Source: Trebonia kvetii
Lineage (GTDB): Bacteria; Actinomycetota; Actinomycetes; Streptosporangiales; Streptosporangiaceae
Assembly (NCBI RefSeq): GCF_007827045.1
Contig: NZ_RPFW01000003.1
Coordinates: forward strand, 1-64,000
Length of the DNA stretch: 64,000 nucleotides
Direction: 5' to 3'
Below the pieces are notes generated by a model. It saw only the letters and a program-made list of their open reading frames with translations. It made no database searches and was not told the origin of the DNA. Made by a program: the position numbers and the translations under genes. Positions 25,806-34,521 of the stretch are shown piece after piece. The first letter of the stretch is position 1. Each line of letters starts with the position of its first letter.

Positions 25806-26387
25806 TCAGTCCGCAGTATGCCCGGACCCTGTGTCCTCCGGCCCCTCCCGCGGGTCAGGATCGCCCATGCTCAGCCGTACCGGCTTGCCGGTCAGCTCCT
25901 CCAGCTCAGCGCAGAGCCGGTCGGCCTCCGCATGGCCATGGCCGATTACCACGCCCGGCCGGGCGGCGCGGATGCTAACCCAGACGTGGTCCAAGTCCCC
26001 GCCGACCGACACCGCGGACACCCCCGCCGCCTGTCCTATCCGCCGGCGTACCAGGTCACCGATCTCCTCGATAAGCAGCTCCTGGACCGTCCGGATCTCC
26101 GACCCGGCGGCGACCCCGGCCTCCCCGGACCCGGCCACCTCGATGTGGTCCGCCAACAGGCGGCTCGCCATCTCCCGCCGGCCCTGCTCATCAGCGGCCT
26201 CGTACGCCCGGGCCGTTGCGGCGGCCACCTCCAGGTCCACATGCGGGTTCAGGTACACCCGCAGCGCCGCCGGCGGCTCGCCGGGGTCCTGCTCCGCGAT
26301 GACATTGCGGCGGGCGGTGGTGTAGTTCTCCCCGGTCTCGGCCATCCGGGCGCGGACCTGCTTCTTGAACGCGCTGTCGTCAGTCAC
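25806..26387 (-). CDS. KH-domain protein resembling ribosomal protein S3 KH
   Basis: A 193-aa protein starting at a GTG (26387) with GAAGGA upstream. The N-terminus 'FKKQVRARMAETGENYTTAR' is a short basic motif found in several actinobacterial proteins. The C-terminal half ends in 'VWVSIRAARPGVVIGHGHAE' followed by 'ADRLCAELEELTGKPVRLSM', closely like the type II KH domain of ribosomal protein S3 (PGxVIGxxGxEAxxLxxxLExLTGKxV). It probably binds RNA or single-stranded nucleic acid; the role is unknown. The open frame runs further upstream to 26585 but codon use and the ribosome binding site favour 26387. Confidence 0.72.
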   Translation of the reverse strand: MTDDSAFKKQVRARMAETGENYTTARRNVIAEQDPGEPPAALRVYLNPHVDLEVAAATARAYEAADEQGRREMASRLLADHIEVAGSGEAGVAAGSEIRTVQELLIEEIGDLVRRRIGQAAGVSAVSVGGDLDHVWVSIRAARPGVVIGHGHAEADRLCAELEELTGKPVRLSMGDPDPREGPEDTGSGHTAD

Positions 26388-26697
26388 GCCATGTCCTTCG
26401 CGGCGATGCTGCCCCGCGCCCTGATCGCCTGGCTTGGCAGTGACCGGTCGTACACGACAGCGCGAACCAGCGGCCCTTGTCCTCACCGCCGCCGCGGGCG
26501 CGGGCCGCGGCCAGCTCGGAGTGCGGCAGGCGCTCCTGCCACCAGCCAGGCTACCCAGCATCCCCGGCACCTCAAACCAGGGCATCCCGCACCGGTTCCG
26601 GCCGTCGGCGTGGTCTTAGGCCCGGCATCGCGCCCTGGGTGCCTGCGAACGGCCAGTTCTCTGTGCCTTGGCCTGAGACCGCATGGGACTCGTGGCG
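26388..26697. other. intergenic region
   Basis: Spacer of about 310 bp upstream of the KH-domain gene; nothing else supported. Confidence 0.35.
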
Positions 26698-27015
26698 CTA
26701 CCGGCCGGTTTCGGCAGGGCGGGCGTAGGGCTCGGCGCCGCCGACGGTAAGGCCGAACAGGTCGCAGAGCCGTCGGATGTCTCCGCCGGTTGCCGAGGCC
26801 TCGTGCAGGATGCGGTCCTCGGGGACGGCCTGGGGGGAGGTGCCGAGGGTGTGGGTGATCCAGCTGCTGCTGACCGGGGATTCGCGCACGGCGGTGTACC
26901 AGTCGATGAACAGGTGCGGGTTGACGGTGGCGGGCCAGCGGCGGGCGCGCTCGTCAAGCCAGGCGGCCAGCCGCTGGCGGACGGGAGCGCAAGTAGCCGC
27001 CGCTATGCGCAGCAT
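26698..27015 (-). pseudogene. C-terminal fragment of a tyrosine recombinase-like protein
   Basis: A 105-aa remnant with 'RWPATVNPHLFIDWYTAVRE' and 'SSSWITHTLGTSPQAVPEDR', then 'ILHEASATGGDIRRLCDLFG', which matches the tail of actinobacterial XerC/D-like recombinases found in mobile DNA. The catalytic Arg-His-Arg core upstream is missing: the DNA beyond 27015 does not continue the protein. It is therefore a truncated relic. Its low-level translation would have no recombinase activity. Confidence 0.65.
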
Positions 27016-27147
27016 GTGGCACGGGGCAGGATCCGTCGTCCACGCAGCGCAGCATGTTCTGCGCTGGGAATGAAGCTCCTCGCGGGCCTGCGCAGTCCTT
27101 CATTCATCGGCTCACCCGGGCTAATGTTTCCGGAGGGGTGATTGCGA

Positions 27148-27945
27148 ATGTTCCCCTTGCGGCCCGAGGGCGAGGGCGGTCCGGAACAGGACATCATCGG
27201 CACGGCTGGTGAAGGCCTGAGGCGTCGCCACCTGTGGTGGTACGTCGTGGCTGCCGGCGTGTTCGCGCTGGCCGGCGTCATCACGGTGGCATCGATGTTG
27301 TCTTCGCAGCGGCATGCCGCAGCTCCGCATCCCAGCGGAGTCACTGCCAGCCATGCCCGGCCCGAGCCCCCCGCGCCCGGCGCGGTGCCGACCCAGGCCT
27401 GGGCTGCCTCACTCAACATCGCCAACTGGCCGATGCCCGGGTCTGGCACAGGAACGCCTGGCGGCATGATCGCTGGCGGTGTCGCCGGAAGCGGCGTGGC
27501 CGGGAACAGCGGCTGGGAGCTCACGGTGCGGGACGTCGCGCGGCCCGGACAGCGGTGCACCGCAGCGGTATTGCTGTACCTGTACGGCACGATCACCGAT
27601 GCGTACCCGATATCACCTCACCCGGCATTGCAGACCCCGGCCGGCGACCTGGCGTTCATCGCCCTCGGCGCGCGATCACCGGGTGTGGGCGTTGCCCTGC
27701 TGCAGCTTGACGCCCCAGGAGCGGCATCGGCTGATCCAGGTCGCACCGGCGGATTCGAGATCGACGTACCGATCCTTCCCGTGACCGCATGCGGACAGCG
27801 GTACTACCTTGGCGGCTTCGCCTACCCGCTGGCCGGCAGACTGGACCTCTCCGTGGCGGGCAACAGCGCCAGCCCGGTTCACTATCTCGTGCCCGCACGA
27901 CTCACCCGGCCGAGGGAGCCAGGGGTGTGGCACGGCACCAGATAA
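27148..27945 (+). CDS. single-pass membrane or exported hypothetical protein
   Basis: About 265 aa: a short cytoplasmic start, one membrane helix at about residues 30-55 ('WWYVVAAGVFALAGVITVAS'), then a proline/alanine-rich linker and a beta-rich extracellular domain ('GWELTVRDVARPGQRCTAAV', 'TACGQRYYLGGFAY'). Two cysteines could form a disulphide. The ATG at 27148 has GGAGGGG about 9 nt before it; a TTG two codons earlier is too close. Function unknown. Confidence 0.68.
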   Translation: MFPLRPEGEGGPEQDIIGTAGEGLRRRHLWWYVVAAGVFALAGVITVASMLSSQRHAAAPHPSGVTASHARPEPPAPGAVPTQAWAASLNIANWPMPGSGTGTPGGMIAGGVAGSGVAGNSGWELTVRDVARPGQRCTAAVLLYLYGTITDAYPISPHPALQTPAGDLAFIALGARSPGVGVALLQLDAPGAASADPGRTGGFEIDVPILPVTACGQRYYLGGFAYPLAGRLDLSVAGNSASPVHYLVPARLTRPREPGVWHGTR

Positions 27946-28457
27946 GCCGGCAACGCGCGGCGAGTTCCGCCCGGGCACGGCCACCACGAGCATCGCTCAC
28001 ATGTCCAGCGCGAACTGAACCGGCGCGGCGATGACGGCGTTCGCCCAGCCGTCACGCAGCTGGCCGCCTCTGCAGCCAGTCACCAAACACTGAGACGGCC
28101 AGGACTGGCCAATCGTCCGCCGCGCACAGGACAGGTCGATCTGCACCCGGTGATTGCGCACGAGCCAAGGTGGCGGACAACGAAAGATTCGGCGATAGGG
28201 AACTCGGTCGGTCGGCGTTTCGAACGGTCGGCGACTGGCAGACTGGCGGCATGAAGCCAGTCGCGGAGGTCCCGGACGCCGGTCGCGGCGGTTGCGCTGG
28301 TCAGCGGGTAGCTGCCCGGGGCCGTCGGGCTGTTCGCGGCCGACGCCAGGCGCTGACCTGCGGCCGCTTCCTGCAGGGCCCCGATCAGCCTCGGTGATCA
28401 TCCGCCGACCGCCCGTGGGCCGTGGTCCTCGCTCGGGCAGGCGGCTGCCGGGCTGGT
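27946..28457. other. intergenic, no gene seen
   Basis: Convergent spacer of about 510 bp; no recognisable product in any frame. Confidence 0.4.
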
Positions 28458-29315
28458 TCAGCGGGCGGTGGCCAGGCGCAGCACGTGGGCCCGCTCTTGT
28501 GCTCCGAACCACGGCGGTGACCCTGCGGCGGCGTTCTCCGTGAGCCGGCCTGGCTGGGAAGTGGCGGTCAGGGAGACGTGCACCCGCGGGTCGCTCAGGC
28601 CCCATTTGAGCAGGGCCTGAGCCCAGGTGGTGACGCCGAAGGGTCGCAGCGGCGCGAGGTCGGCGGGGCCGGGCGGCCGGCGCATGAGCTGCCCCTCGCC
28701 GAGGGGGCGCATCAGCAGGACGCCGAGGCCGAGGTCGTCGGCCAGCGGCAAGATGGTCCGCTCGACCTCCCGGTGAGCCGGGTTGTAGGGCACTTGGACG
28801 GCGTCGATGCGGCCGGTGCGCATGACCTCGGCGAGCTCGGCGAAAGCGGCTGGCGAGTAGTGCGTGGCGCCGATCAGGCCGACCAGCCCGCGGTCCCGGG
28901 CGGCCTCGAGCATGGGCAGGTGCGCCTGCCAGGCCACCAGGTTGTGGATCTGCATCAGGTCGACCCGGCCGCCGTACCAGTTCACCGCCCGGGACAGCTG
29001 CGCCGCGCCGTCGGCCGCCGAGGCAGTCCAGACCTTGTCGGCGACGAAGACCTGCTCGCGGTGGCCGCCCAGCGCGTCGGACAGCAGCTGCTCGGCCTGG
29101 CCGTACATAGGCGAGGTGTCGATGACCCGGACACCAGCCGCGATGGCGGCCTCGACGAGCTCCCCTTCCCGGCCGGCCGCGGCGGCGGCTTCCAGCCGCC
29201 GCCAGGTGCCCAGCCCGACCACCGGCAGGCTGACCCGGCCCTTGCCCAGGCTCCTGTTCTCCAATCCCGCCGCCCTCCGCTTAGCCGGGTCCCCAGTCCG
29301 ATCATGCCCGCACAC
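28458..29315 (-). CDS. aldo/keto reductase
   Basis: A 285-aa NAD(P)H-dependent oxidoreductase with a TIM barrel. Catalytic positions are visible: Asp in 'VRVIDTSPMYG', Tyr in 'SPMYGQAEQLL', Lys in 'VFVADKVWTA' and His in 'DLMQIHNLVAW'. The C-terminal cofactor-binding part ('LLKWGLSDPRVHVSLTATS') is typical. The exact start is uncertain; the protein proper begins near 'SLGKGRVSLPVVGLGTW'. The substrate is unknown. It stands alone in a patchy region. Confidence 0.92.
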   Translation of the reverse strand: MCGHDRTGDPAKRRAAGLENRSLGKGRVSLPVVGLGTWRRLEAAAAAGREGELVEAAIAAGVRVIDTSPMYGQAEQLLSDALGGHREQVFVADKVWTASAADGAAQLSRAVNWYGGRVDLMQIHNLVAWQAHLPMLEAARDRGLVGLIGATHYSPAAFAELAEVMRTGRIDAVQVPYNPAHREVERTILPLADDLGLGVLLMRPLGEGQLMRRPPGPADLAPLRPFGVTTWAQALLKWGLSDPRVHVSLTATSQPGRLTENAAAGSPPWFGAQERAHVLRLATAR

Positions 29316-29338
29316 GATCCCAGGTCAACCAGCTGGGC

Positions 29339-29607
29339 TCACCAACCCCCGGCCATGCGCGGAAGATGGCTCGTGATCCGCCTTACGCGCGCTGGGTCAA
29401 CCACCGCATCATCGTCTGCGGGTACCGCCGCTTTCACCGCCTCCCAGGAGAGGCCGTCGAACGCGGGATCGCTGACCGGCTCGATATAGGCGCGGAAGCC
29501 GTCGGCGTTTCCTGCTGCGCCTGGGTGCTCGCCTGCTTCCAGGCGGTGCTGCCGGTGAAGTCGGTGCGCACGAGTTCTGACCCGCTCAGCTTCGGCAGCA
29601 TGCCCAT
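29339..29607 (-). pseudogene. frameshifted DUF6924-like gene
   Basis: From the ATG at 29607 the frame reads 'LPKLSGSELVRTDFTGSTAW'. The expected continuation 'DGFRAYIEPVSDPAFDGLSW' then appears in another frame, followed by 'EAVKAAVPADDDA' and loss of the usual C-terminus. Both parts match the order seen in DUF6924 proteins, so one frameshift plus 3' truncation has destroyed the gene. Confidence 0.6.
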
Positions 29608-29788
29608 GGACAGAGCCTGCCAGGTCCACTGGCACGCGCACCTGTAATCCGCCCAAGGGACATCAGCCGCCGTTGGCCGACGCGTGACAGGCGCCTCCCG
29701 CGGTTCGCGCTCTGAGCCGCCGCCGGCACGCCAGAGCCGACGGTGGGCGCGCTAGAAGTCTCTCCGCAAGGGCCCGCCTGTCCCGGCC

Positions 29789-29817
29789 AGCGCGCCGTGG
29801 CGGCGACACGGCGCGCT
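29789..29817 (-). terminator. hairpin after cold-shock gene
   Basis: Perfect 11-bp arms AGCGCGCCGTG (29789-29799) and CACGGCGCGCT (29807-29817), 5 bp beyond the stop of the minus-strand cold-shock gene. No T-tract, as is common in high-GC actinobacteria. Confidence 0.6.
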
Positions 29818-29822
29818 ATGCC

Positions 29823-30026
29823 TCAGAGCGGACGGACGTTCTCCGCCTGCGGCCCCTTCTGCCCCTGGGTCGTGTCGAACTCGACCTTCTGGTTCTCATC
29901 CAGCGACCTGTAGCCGGAGCTTGAGATCGCAGAGAAATGCACGAAAACGTCCGCCGTCCCGTCATCGGGGGCGATGAAACCAAAGCCCTTATCGGCGTTG
30001 AACCACTTCACTGTCCCTGTTGCCAT
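29823..30026 (-). CDS. cold-shock protein (CspA family)
   Basis: A 67-aa cold-shock domain protein, an RNA chaperone that melts mRNA structure. RNP1 is 'KGFGFI' and RNP2 'VFVHF', in the normal order after '[14 protein letters not shown]'. The start is the ATG at 30026; the frame extends 7 codons upstream without need. A strong hairpin follows the stop. It is one of two csp genes in the window (see 57836-58039) and the two differ mainly in the C-terminal half. Confidence 0.95.
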   Translation of the reverse strand: MATGTVKWFNADKGFGFIAPDDGTADVFVHFSAISSSGYRSLDENQKVEFDTTQGQKGPQAENVRPL

Positions 30027-30265
30027 CAGTCCACGTCCTCTATCCACTATGCCGCGACGCGGCCTGCCGCGTCGGCTGCGAGTTTACCTGTCCTGGCTCC
30101 CACCGCGGGGTCCACCTCATTCCCGGTCTTCCGCAACACCAAGTTAGCTGCCAGGTCAGCCCAACACCCCGTCCGCGTCGAGCACTGCTCCGCCACCTGC
30201 CGGGAGCCGGCGCCGATAAGTGCCGTTTGCCTCACATCGAGTTGTTAACGGAAACTATTGCCGTT

Positions 30266-31399
30266 TCAGGCTACGTTTGCCCGGTTGACGATTCGGCGTA
30301 GCCGTTCGTCGTAGGCGTGGTTGTTGCGCCAGATGATGTACCTGCGGATCATGCTGGCCTGGTCTTTATGGCTGGCGTGGTCGGTGCCGTCGAGGGCGAA
30401 GTAGCGCAGCGCTGTGAACTGGGCCTCTATCCGGTTCAGCCACGAGGAATTGGTCGGCGTGTAGGCGATCTCAACGTTGTTCGCGCTGGCCCAGGCCCCG
30501 ACGCGGCCGTCCTTGGCGGTGGTCAGGTGGGGGCTGAAGTTGTCGCAGATGATCGCGATACGCACGGCAGGCGGGTAGAGGGTCCGCAGGTAGCGGCAGA
30601 ATTCCAGGAACCGGGTCCGGGTCTTGCGCGGCTTGACGTGCCCGAACAGCTTGTCCTCTCCCAGTTCGTAGGCGGCGAGCAGGTGCCGCACGCCCTCGGT
30701 GCGGGTGTAGGTGGCGCGCATCCGCGGCCGCGGCGCCCGGCCGGGCTCTTTCCCCTTGCCGCTGACCGCGGCCCACTGCCGGCCGGGCCGCGGCTGGAGG
30801 TTCAGCGGACCGAACTCGTCCATGCAGAAGATGACCTCCGGTTCTCCCGCCTCAGGGACCACCTCACGGTCGGCGATCGCGTACAGGTGCTCCACCCGGG
30901 CCTTCTTCGCCTCGTAGTCCGGGTCCTTCGAAGCTTTCCAGGTCTTTATCCGTTGAAAGGTGACGCCCTCCTCGCGGAGCAGCATGCGCAGGCCCTCGTG
31001 GCTGATGTCGTCGACCACCCCCTCAGCCACCAGGAACTCCGCCAGCTTCGACAGGCTCCAGGCCGAGAACGGCAGGCCATGCTCAGCAGGCTTGGACCTG
31101 GCGATCTTCTTGATCTCCCGCCGCTGCGGGAGCGTGAACTTCGGCGGCCGGCCGCCTTTGTACTTCGGGTACAGCGAACCGAACCCGTCGGCGTTGAAGT
31201 TGCGGATCACGTCCCGCACCCGGTCCTCGCTGGTGAAGGCGACTTTCGCGATCGCCGGCACGTCCATGCCCTGAGCCGACAGCAGCACCATCTGCGCCCG
31301 GCGCCAGGTCACCACCGAACCCGTACCCCGGCGCACGATCCGCACCAGGCGCCGGCCCTCATCATCATCGATCTCACGCACCCGCAGCCGTTCCGCCAC
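30266..31399 (-). CDS. IS630-family transposase
   Basis: A 377-aa (up to 396 aa) Tc1/mariner-type transposase. The N-terminal helix-turn-helix region ('GMDVPAIAKVAFTSEDRVRD', 'GRPPKFTLPQRREI') precedes the DDE domain: Asp in 'VIFCMDEFGPLNLQP', Asp in 'AIICDNFSPHLT', Glu in 'SSWLNRIEAQFTALRYF'. The GTG at 31399 ('VAERLRVREI') is a plausible start; the frame is open to 31456, within the inverted repeat. The stop codon (30266-30268) lies outside the element, beyond the TA, so the last codons come from the target DNA. Confidence 0.9.
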   Translation of the reverse strand: MAERLRVREIDDDEGRRLVRIVRRGTGSVVTWRRAQMVLLSAQGMDVPAIAKVAFTSEDRVRDVIRNFNADGFGSLYPKYKGGRPPKFTLPQRREIKKIARSKPAEHGLPFSAWSLSKLAEFLVAEGVVDDISHEGLRMLLREEGVTFQRIKTWKASKDPDYEAKKARVEHLYAIADREVVPEAGEPEVIFCMDEFGPLNLQPRPGRQWAAVSGKGKEPGRAPRPRMRATYTRTEGVRHLLAAYELGEDKLFGHVKPRKTRTRFLEFCRYLRTLYPPAVRIAIICDNFSPHLTTAKDGRVGAWASANNVEIAYTPTNSSWLNRIEAQFTALRYFALDGTDHASHKDQASMIRRYIIWRNNHAYDERLRRIVNRANVA

Positions 31400-31467
31400 C
31401 GGCCAAGTCTCCCGGATCAGGACCAGCGGGCACAGCACCACGCCGGCAAAACTCAACCGGGCGAACC
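30274..31467 (-). mobile_element. IS630-family element (1194 bp)
   Basis: Inverted ends CGTTTGCCCGGTTGA and, on the other side, GGTTCGCCCGGTTGA (reverse complement), flanked by TA at 30272-30273 and 31468-31469, the standard TA duplication of IS630/Tc1-type elements. It contains one minus-strand transposase. Confidence 0.9.
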
Positions 31468-31789
31468 TAACTTGTTACGGCACTATATCGAGCACCGCTA
31501 CTTGAAGCACGATTTTCTTGGGGTGCACCGCCTATATCGCTATGAGCTGAAGATACATCCTGGCCATGCTCATCAATAAGCTCCAGAGAACGCTCAGCCC
31601 ATCGTTAATGGCGATTGATCCTCGTTCGACTCTTTGGGCGAGAACGCCATTACGTGACGAACCGCTCACGGCCGTACCTTAGGTCGGTTGAGAAGTGTAC
31701 GCTATAGCGGAATGGAACGTAAATCGATGGATGCCGAATACCTCTTCAAGCTATATCGTAGATGGAGCGGGAGAGGCACCGCCATTGCG
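31468..31789. other. intergenic, no gene seen
   Basis: AT-richer spacer next to the IS630 element; no supported feature. Confidence 0.35.
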
Positions 31790-32230
31790 TCACCCGGTAC
31801 GGCGGCGTCCACGTGAAGCCGCCCGGCCGCTGCGTCCGGGCGCCCGAGCGCCGCCAGAACCTGGGCTGGGTCGAGGGCGCGCCGTGGGTCGGACTCACCA
31901 CGGCCGGCCAGCGCGAGGCCGAGCAGCGCGTACGCGGCGTGCCGTTTCATCCCCATGCGTCTGGCCAGGTCGAGTGCTTCGGCGAACAGAGCCTCGGCCG
32001 CGACCGGCGAGCCGTCAAGGTACTCGGTCAGGCCCAGGTTGAAGGTAGCGATAACGGCACTATGCCGGGCGTCGAGCGTGCGGGCGATGTCGATCGACTC
32101 GGCGAGGTGGCGGCGGGCGGCGTCGAAGTCCCCTATCCACAGTTCGTAGTCACTGAGGTTGGTGAGCAGTGTCCCCGCATAGAGCCTGTCACCGGTCTGG
32201 CGGACGAGCCGTAGTGCTTTGACGGGAGCC
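31790..32230 (-). pseudogene. TPR-repeat fragment of a regulator-like protein
   Basis: The frame encodes several tetratricopeptide repeats: 'ALRLVRQTGDRLYAGTLLTN', 'LSDYELWIGDFDAARRHLAE', 'ATFNLGLTEYLDGSPVAAEA'. This is the kind of C-terminal region found in large LuxR/AfsR-type ATPase regulators. No N-terminal ATPase or DNA-binding part is present, and upstream the frame runs into the ScoMcrA-like relic. It is a decayed fragment. Confidence 0.6.
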
Positions 32231-32233
32231 CCG

Positions 32234-32524
32234 TCAGCCAGCCGACCGCGGCCGGACCGAGAACCCGAGCTGCCCGAGCACCTTGACCGCACCGGACTTC
32301 CCGCCTTCGAACTCACCCGAGGCCAGCTGCTGGCCGGTGGCGAGCTCGTAGGCGGTGCCGAGGATGGCCTTGGGCGGGTAACTCTTGTCGTCCCAGATCA
32401 GGTCGTACGTCGTGGTCGGGGCGAAGCCGTGGGCGGCGAAGAAGGCCTCTGATCCGAGCCGGTCGTATTCTCCGATCGCGCGCAGCACGTCCGCGTGAGT
32501 GCCGCGGTTCCAGCTCACGGTCAT
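32234..32524 (-). pseudogene. ScoMcrA-like N-terminal head domain, stand-alone or truncated
   Basis: A 96-aa product from the ATG at 32524: 'DVLRAIGEYDRLGSEAFFAA', 'TTYDLIWDDKSYPPKAILGT', 'GEFEGGKSGAVKVLGQLGFS'. This resembles the N-terminal head domain of ScoMcrA-type modification-dependent restriction enzymes, where it precedes sulfur-recognition and HNH nuclease domains. Those downstream domains are missing and the gene stops next to a TPR fragment, so I read it as a truncation; a genuine single-domain protein cannot be excluded. Confidence 0.55.
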
Positions 32525-33190
32525 GGCGGTGTTCGCTCCTCTTTGGGCTGCCGCTGGTCGCGGGCATGACAGGTCCGTCGCGGCACCGGTCACGGCGTAG
32601 GCCAGCCCGCCGTCAGTTCTCCGGCGATCACCTGCCTCATCCCTGTCTCCCGCTCCCTCCCGCTCGCGACCCCGTGTCTAAAGCGTCGCCGCGGTCGGGA
32701 TGAGCGGCCATCGCCCGATCGGGATGATTTTCCTGCAGACTCCGGGGGGCTCAGATCGGCGGCAGAACGGGGCGTGGCCGGGTCAGGGTCGGGACCAGAC
32801 GGGGCCAGCAGGCTGTGGGCCCGGGCGCGCTCGGCCGGGCGATCGACGTCCCGAATCGGAAAGCGGACCCGCGACCGCACCGCTTACATGACGGCGACGA
32901 TCTGCGACCTCTCTCCCCACCTCGCTGACCCGAAAAGCCTCGATTGATGCAATTAGCATTTGCTTGTCGCAAATGTTAATTGCAATCGTAATCATTGCCC
33001 TGACTGAGAAGCCAAGAACACAAAGGGATATGCTAGTTCCGCTTTGCCGCGCCATGAGATGTCACTATCTGTCTGGTCGGACGGTGCGCGGCGGCGCGTT
33101 AGGAGGAGCTGGGGCCCGGCTGGACACAGTCCAGGCTGATTGGCAGGAGGTATCTCCTTACCCGATGGCCAGGGCTGAGGCGAGAGGGGA
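32525..33190. other. intergenic with AT-rich inverted repeat
   Basis: About 660 bp without a gene. It contains the AT-rich 16-bp inverted repeat at 32948-32984 and presumably the promoter of the oxidoreductase operon. Confidence 0.45.
32948..32984. promoter_or_regulatory. AT-rich 16-bp inverted repeat, operator candidate
   Basis: TGCAATTAGCATTTGC (32948-32963) and GCAAATGTTAATTGCA (32969-32984) pair at 15 of 16 positions around 5 nt. It is an AT-rich island in GC-rich DNA, 207 bp before the oxidoreductase operon. The binding protein is unknown. Confidence 0.55.
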
Positions 33191-33808
33191 ATGACCAGAA
33201 TGAGTCCGATATCCCATGGATTCCGACGGCGCCATACCGTGCCCGACGGCGCTGTGGACCGGGTGCCGCCGGGGCAGTACGTGACCGACGGCTTTCCTGT
33301 GCTGTCGGCAGGGCCGACCCCTCGCACCCCGCTGGCGGAATGGACCTTTTCCGTCCGGAAGGGCGGCGAGACGCTGAAGTCCTGGAGCTGGGAAGAACTC
33401 CAGGACCTGCCCGCGGAAGCCGTGACCGTTGACATCCACTGCGTGACGCGCTGGTCCAAGCTGGGGACCGAATGGCGTGGAGTTTCCGTCGACACCCTGC
33501 TGGGTCAGGTTGAGGACGACGCACGGTACGTCATGGCATTCAGCGATGGCGGCTATACCACCAACCTGCCTGCGGAGGACGTCAGGGGCGGCAAGGCGTG
33601 GGTGGCCTTCGGCTACGGGGGCATACCGCTCGCGCCTGAGCACGGCGGCCCGGCTCGGCTGCTGGTCCCTCACCTGTACTTCTGGAAGAGCGCCAAGTGG
33701 GTCCGGGGTCTGGAGCTTATGGACGAGGACCAGCCGGGATTCTGGGAGACCTACGGTTACCACATGTACGGAGATCCATGGAAGGAACAGCGGTACCAGG
33801 GCGATTGA
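33191..33808 (+). CDS. sulfite oxidase-like molybdopterin oxidoreductase
   Basis: A 205-aa protein of the sulfite oxidase/YedY-like family. The molybdenum-ligand Cys is in 'VDIHCVTRWSKLGTEWRGVS'; 'FGYGGIPLAPEHGGPARLLV' then 'PHLYFWKSAKWVRGLEL' are family signatures. No Tat signal peptide is visible, so it is probably cytoplasmic. It overlaps the following flavin reductase by 31 bp and likely receives electrons from it. The substrate is not known; homologues reduce or oxidise sulfoxides or related compounds. ATGs at 33191 and 33200 are both possible, the second better spaced from GAGAGGGG. Confidence 0.9.
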   Translation: MTRMSPISHGFRRRHTVPDGAVDRVPPGQYVTDGFPVLSAGPTPRTPLAEWTFSVRKGGETLKSWSWEELQDLPAEAVTVDIHCVTRWSKLGTEWRGVSVDTLLGQVEDDARYVMAFSDGGYTTNLPAEDVRGGKAWVAFGYGGIPLAPEHGGPARLLVPHLYFWKSAKWVRGLELMDEDQPGFWETYGYHMYGDPWKEQRYQGD

Positions 33809-34521
33809 CCTGGCAAGTCGCGACAGTCACCGCGGCGCGGCGGGAGACGCCGTCCGTGCGCACCATCGAACTGGATGTCCCGTTCTGGCCGGGCCACCGG
33901 GCCGGGCAGCACTTGGACGTCAAGCTGACGGCTGAGGACGGCTACAGCGCGGAGAGGTCGTACTCGATCGCGTCGGCCGCCGGCGAGCAGGTGGCCATCG
34001 CGGTGGAGCGGCTCGACGACGGCGAAGTATCCCCTTACCTCACCGACGAGTTGCGCGTGGGCGACCAGCTGGAACTGCGCGGCCCGGTCGGCGGCTATTT
34101 CGTGTGGGAGAAGGGTGACGGCGGCCCGCTGATGCTCGTTGGCGGCGGCTCGGGCATCGTCCCGCTCCGGGCCATCCTGCGCGAGCGCGAGCGCACCGGC
34201 GGCGATGTCCCGGTCCGGCTGCTCTATTCGGCCCGCACTTCCGCTGATCTCATCTACCGCGACGAGCTTGCCGCCCACCGCGATGGCGTGGAGGTCTTCT
34301 ACAGCCTGACCCGGGAGCAGCCAGCCGGCTGGACGGGCTACACACGGCGGGTCGACCCCGCGCTGCTGGCCGAGACCGCGTGGCCCGAGGGAAGGAACCC
34401 GCTGGCGTTCGTTTGCGGGCCGACAAGCTTCGTCGAGATCGTGGCCGATGGGCTAGTCACGCTCGGCTACCAGTCCGGCCGGGTCAAGACCGAGCGGTTC
34501 GGCGGAATGGGAGGACGCTGA
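33778..34521 (+). CDS. ferredoxin-NADP reductase-type flavoprotein
   Basis: A 247-aa FAD/NAD(P)H oxidoreductase. FAD binding is shown by 'AERSYSIASA' (RxYS motif). NAD(P) binding is shown by 'LMLVGGGSGIVPLRAILRER' and 'LAFVCGPTSFVE', with a C-terminal 'ERFGGMGG'. It should pass electrons from NAD(P)H to the adjacent molybdopterin protein. The start at 33778 overlaps the previous gene; a TTG at 33805 would overlap its stop directly. The zinc-ribbon gene follows with a 1-bp overlap. Confidence 0.9.
   Translation: MEGTAVPGRLTWQVATVTAARRETPSVRTIELDVPFWPGHRAGQHLDVKLTAEDGYSAERSYSIASAAGEQVAIAVERLDDGEVSPYLTDELRVGDQLELRGPVGGYFVWEKGDGGPLMLVGGGSGIVPLRAILRERERTGGDVPVRLLYSARTSADLIYRDELAAHRDGVEVFYSLTREQPAGWTGYTRRVDPALLAETAWPEGRNPLAFVCGPTSFVEIVADGLVTLGYQSGRVKTERFGGMGGR

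Noticed and set aside
25521..26750. Long plus-strand frame of 409 aa
   Set aside because: Arginine/proline-rich shadow of the KH-domain gene on the other strand.
32948..32984. Nur (nickel) or Fur-type box
   Set aside because: The spacing and half-sites do not match TTGCAA-N5-TTGCAA or the Fur consensus, so I leave the regulator unnamed.
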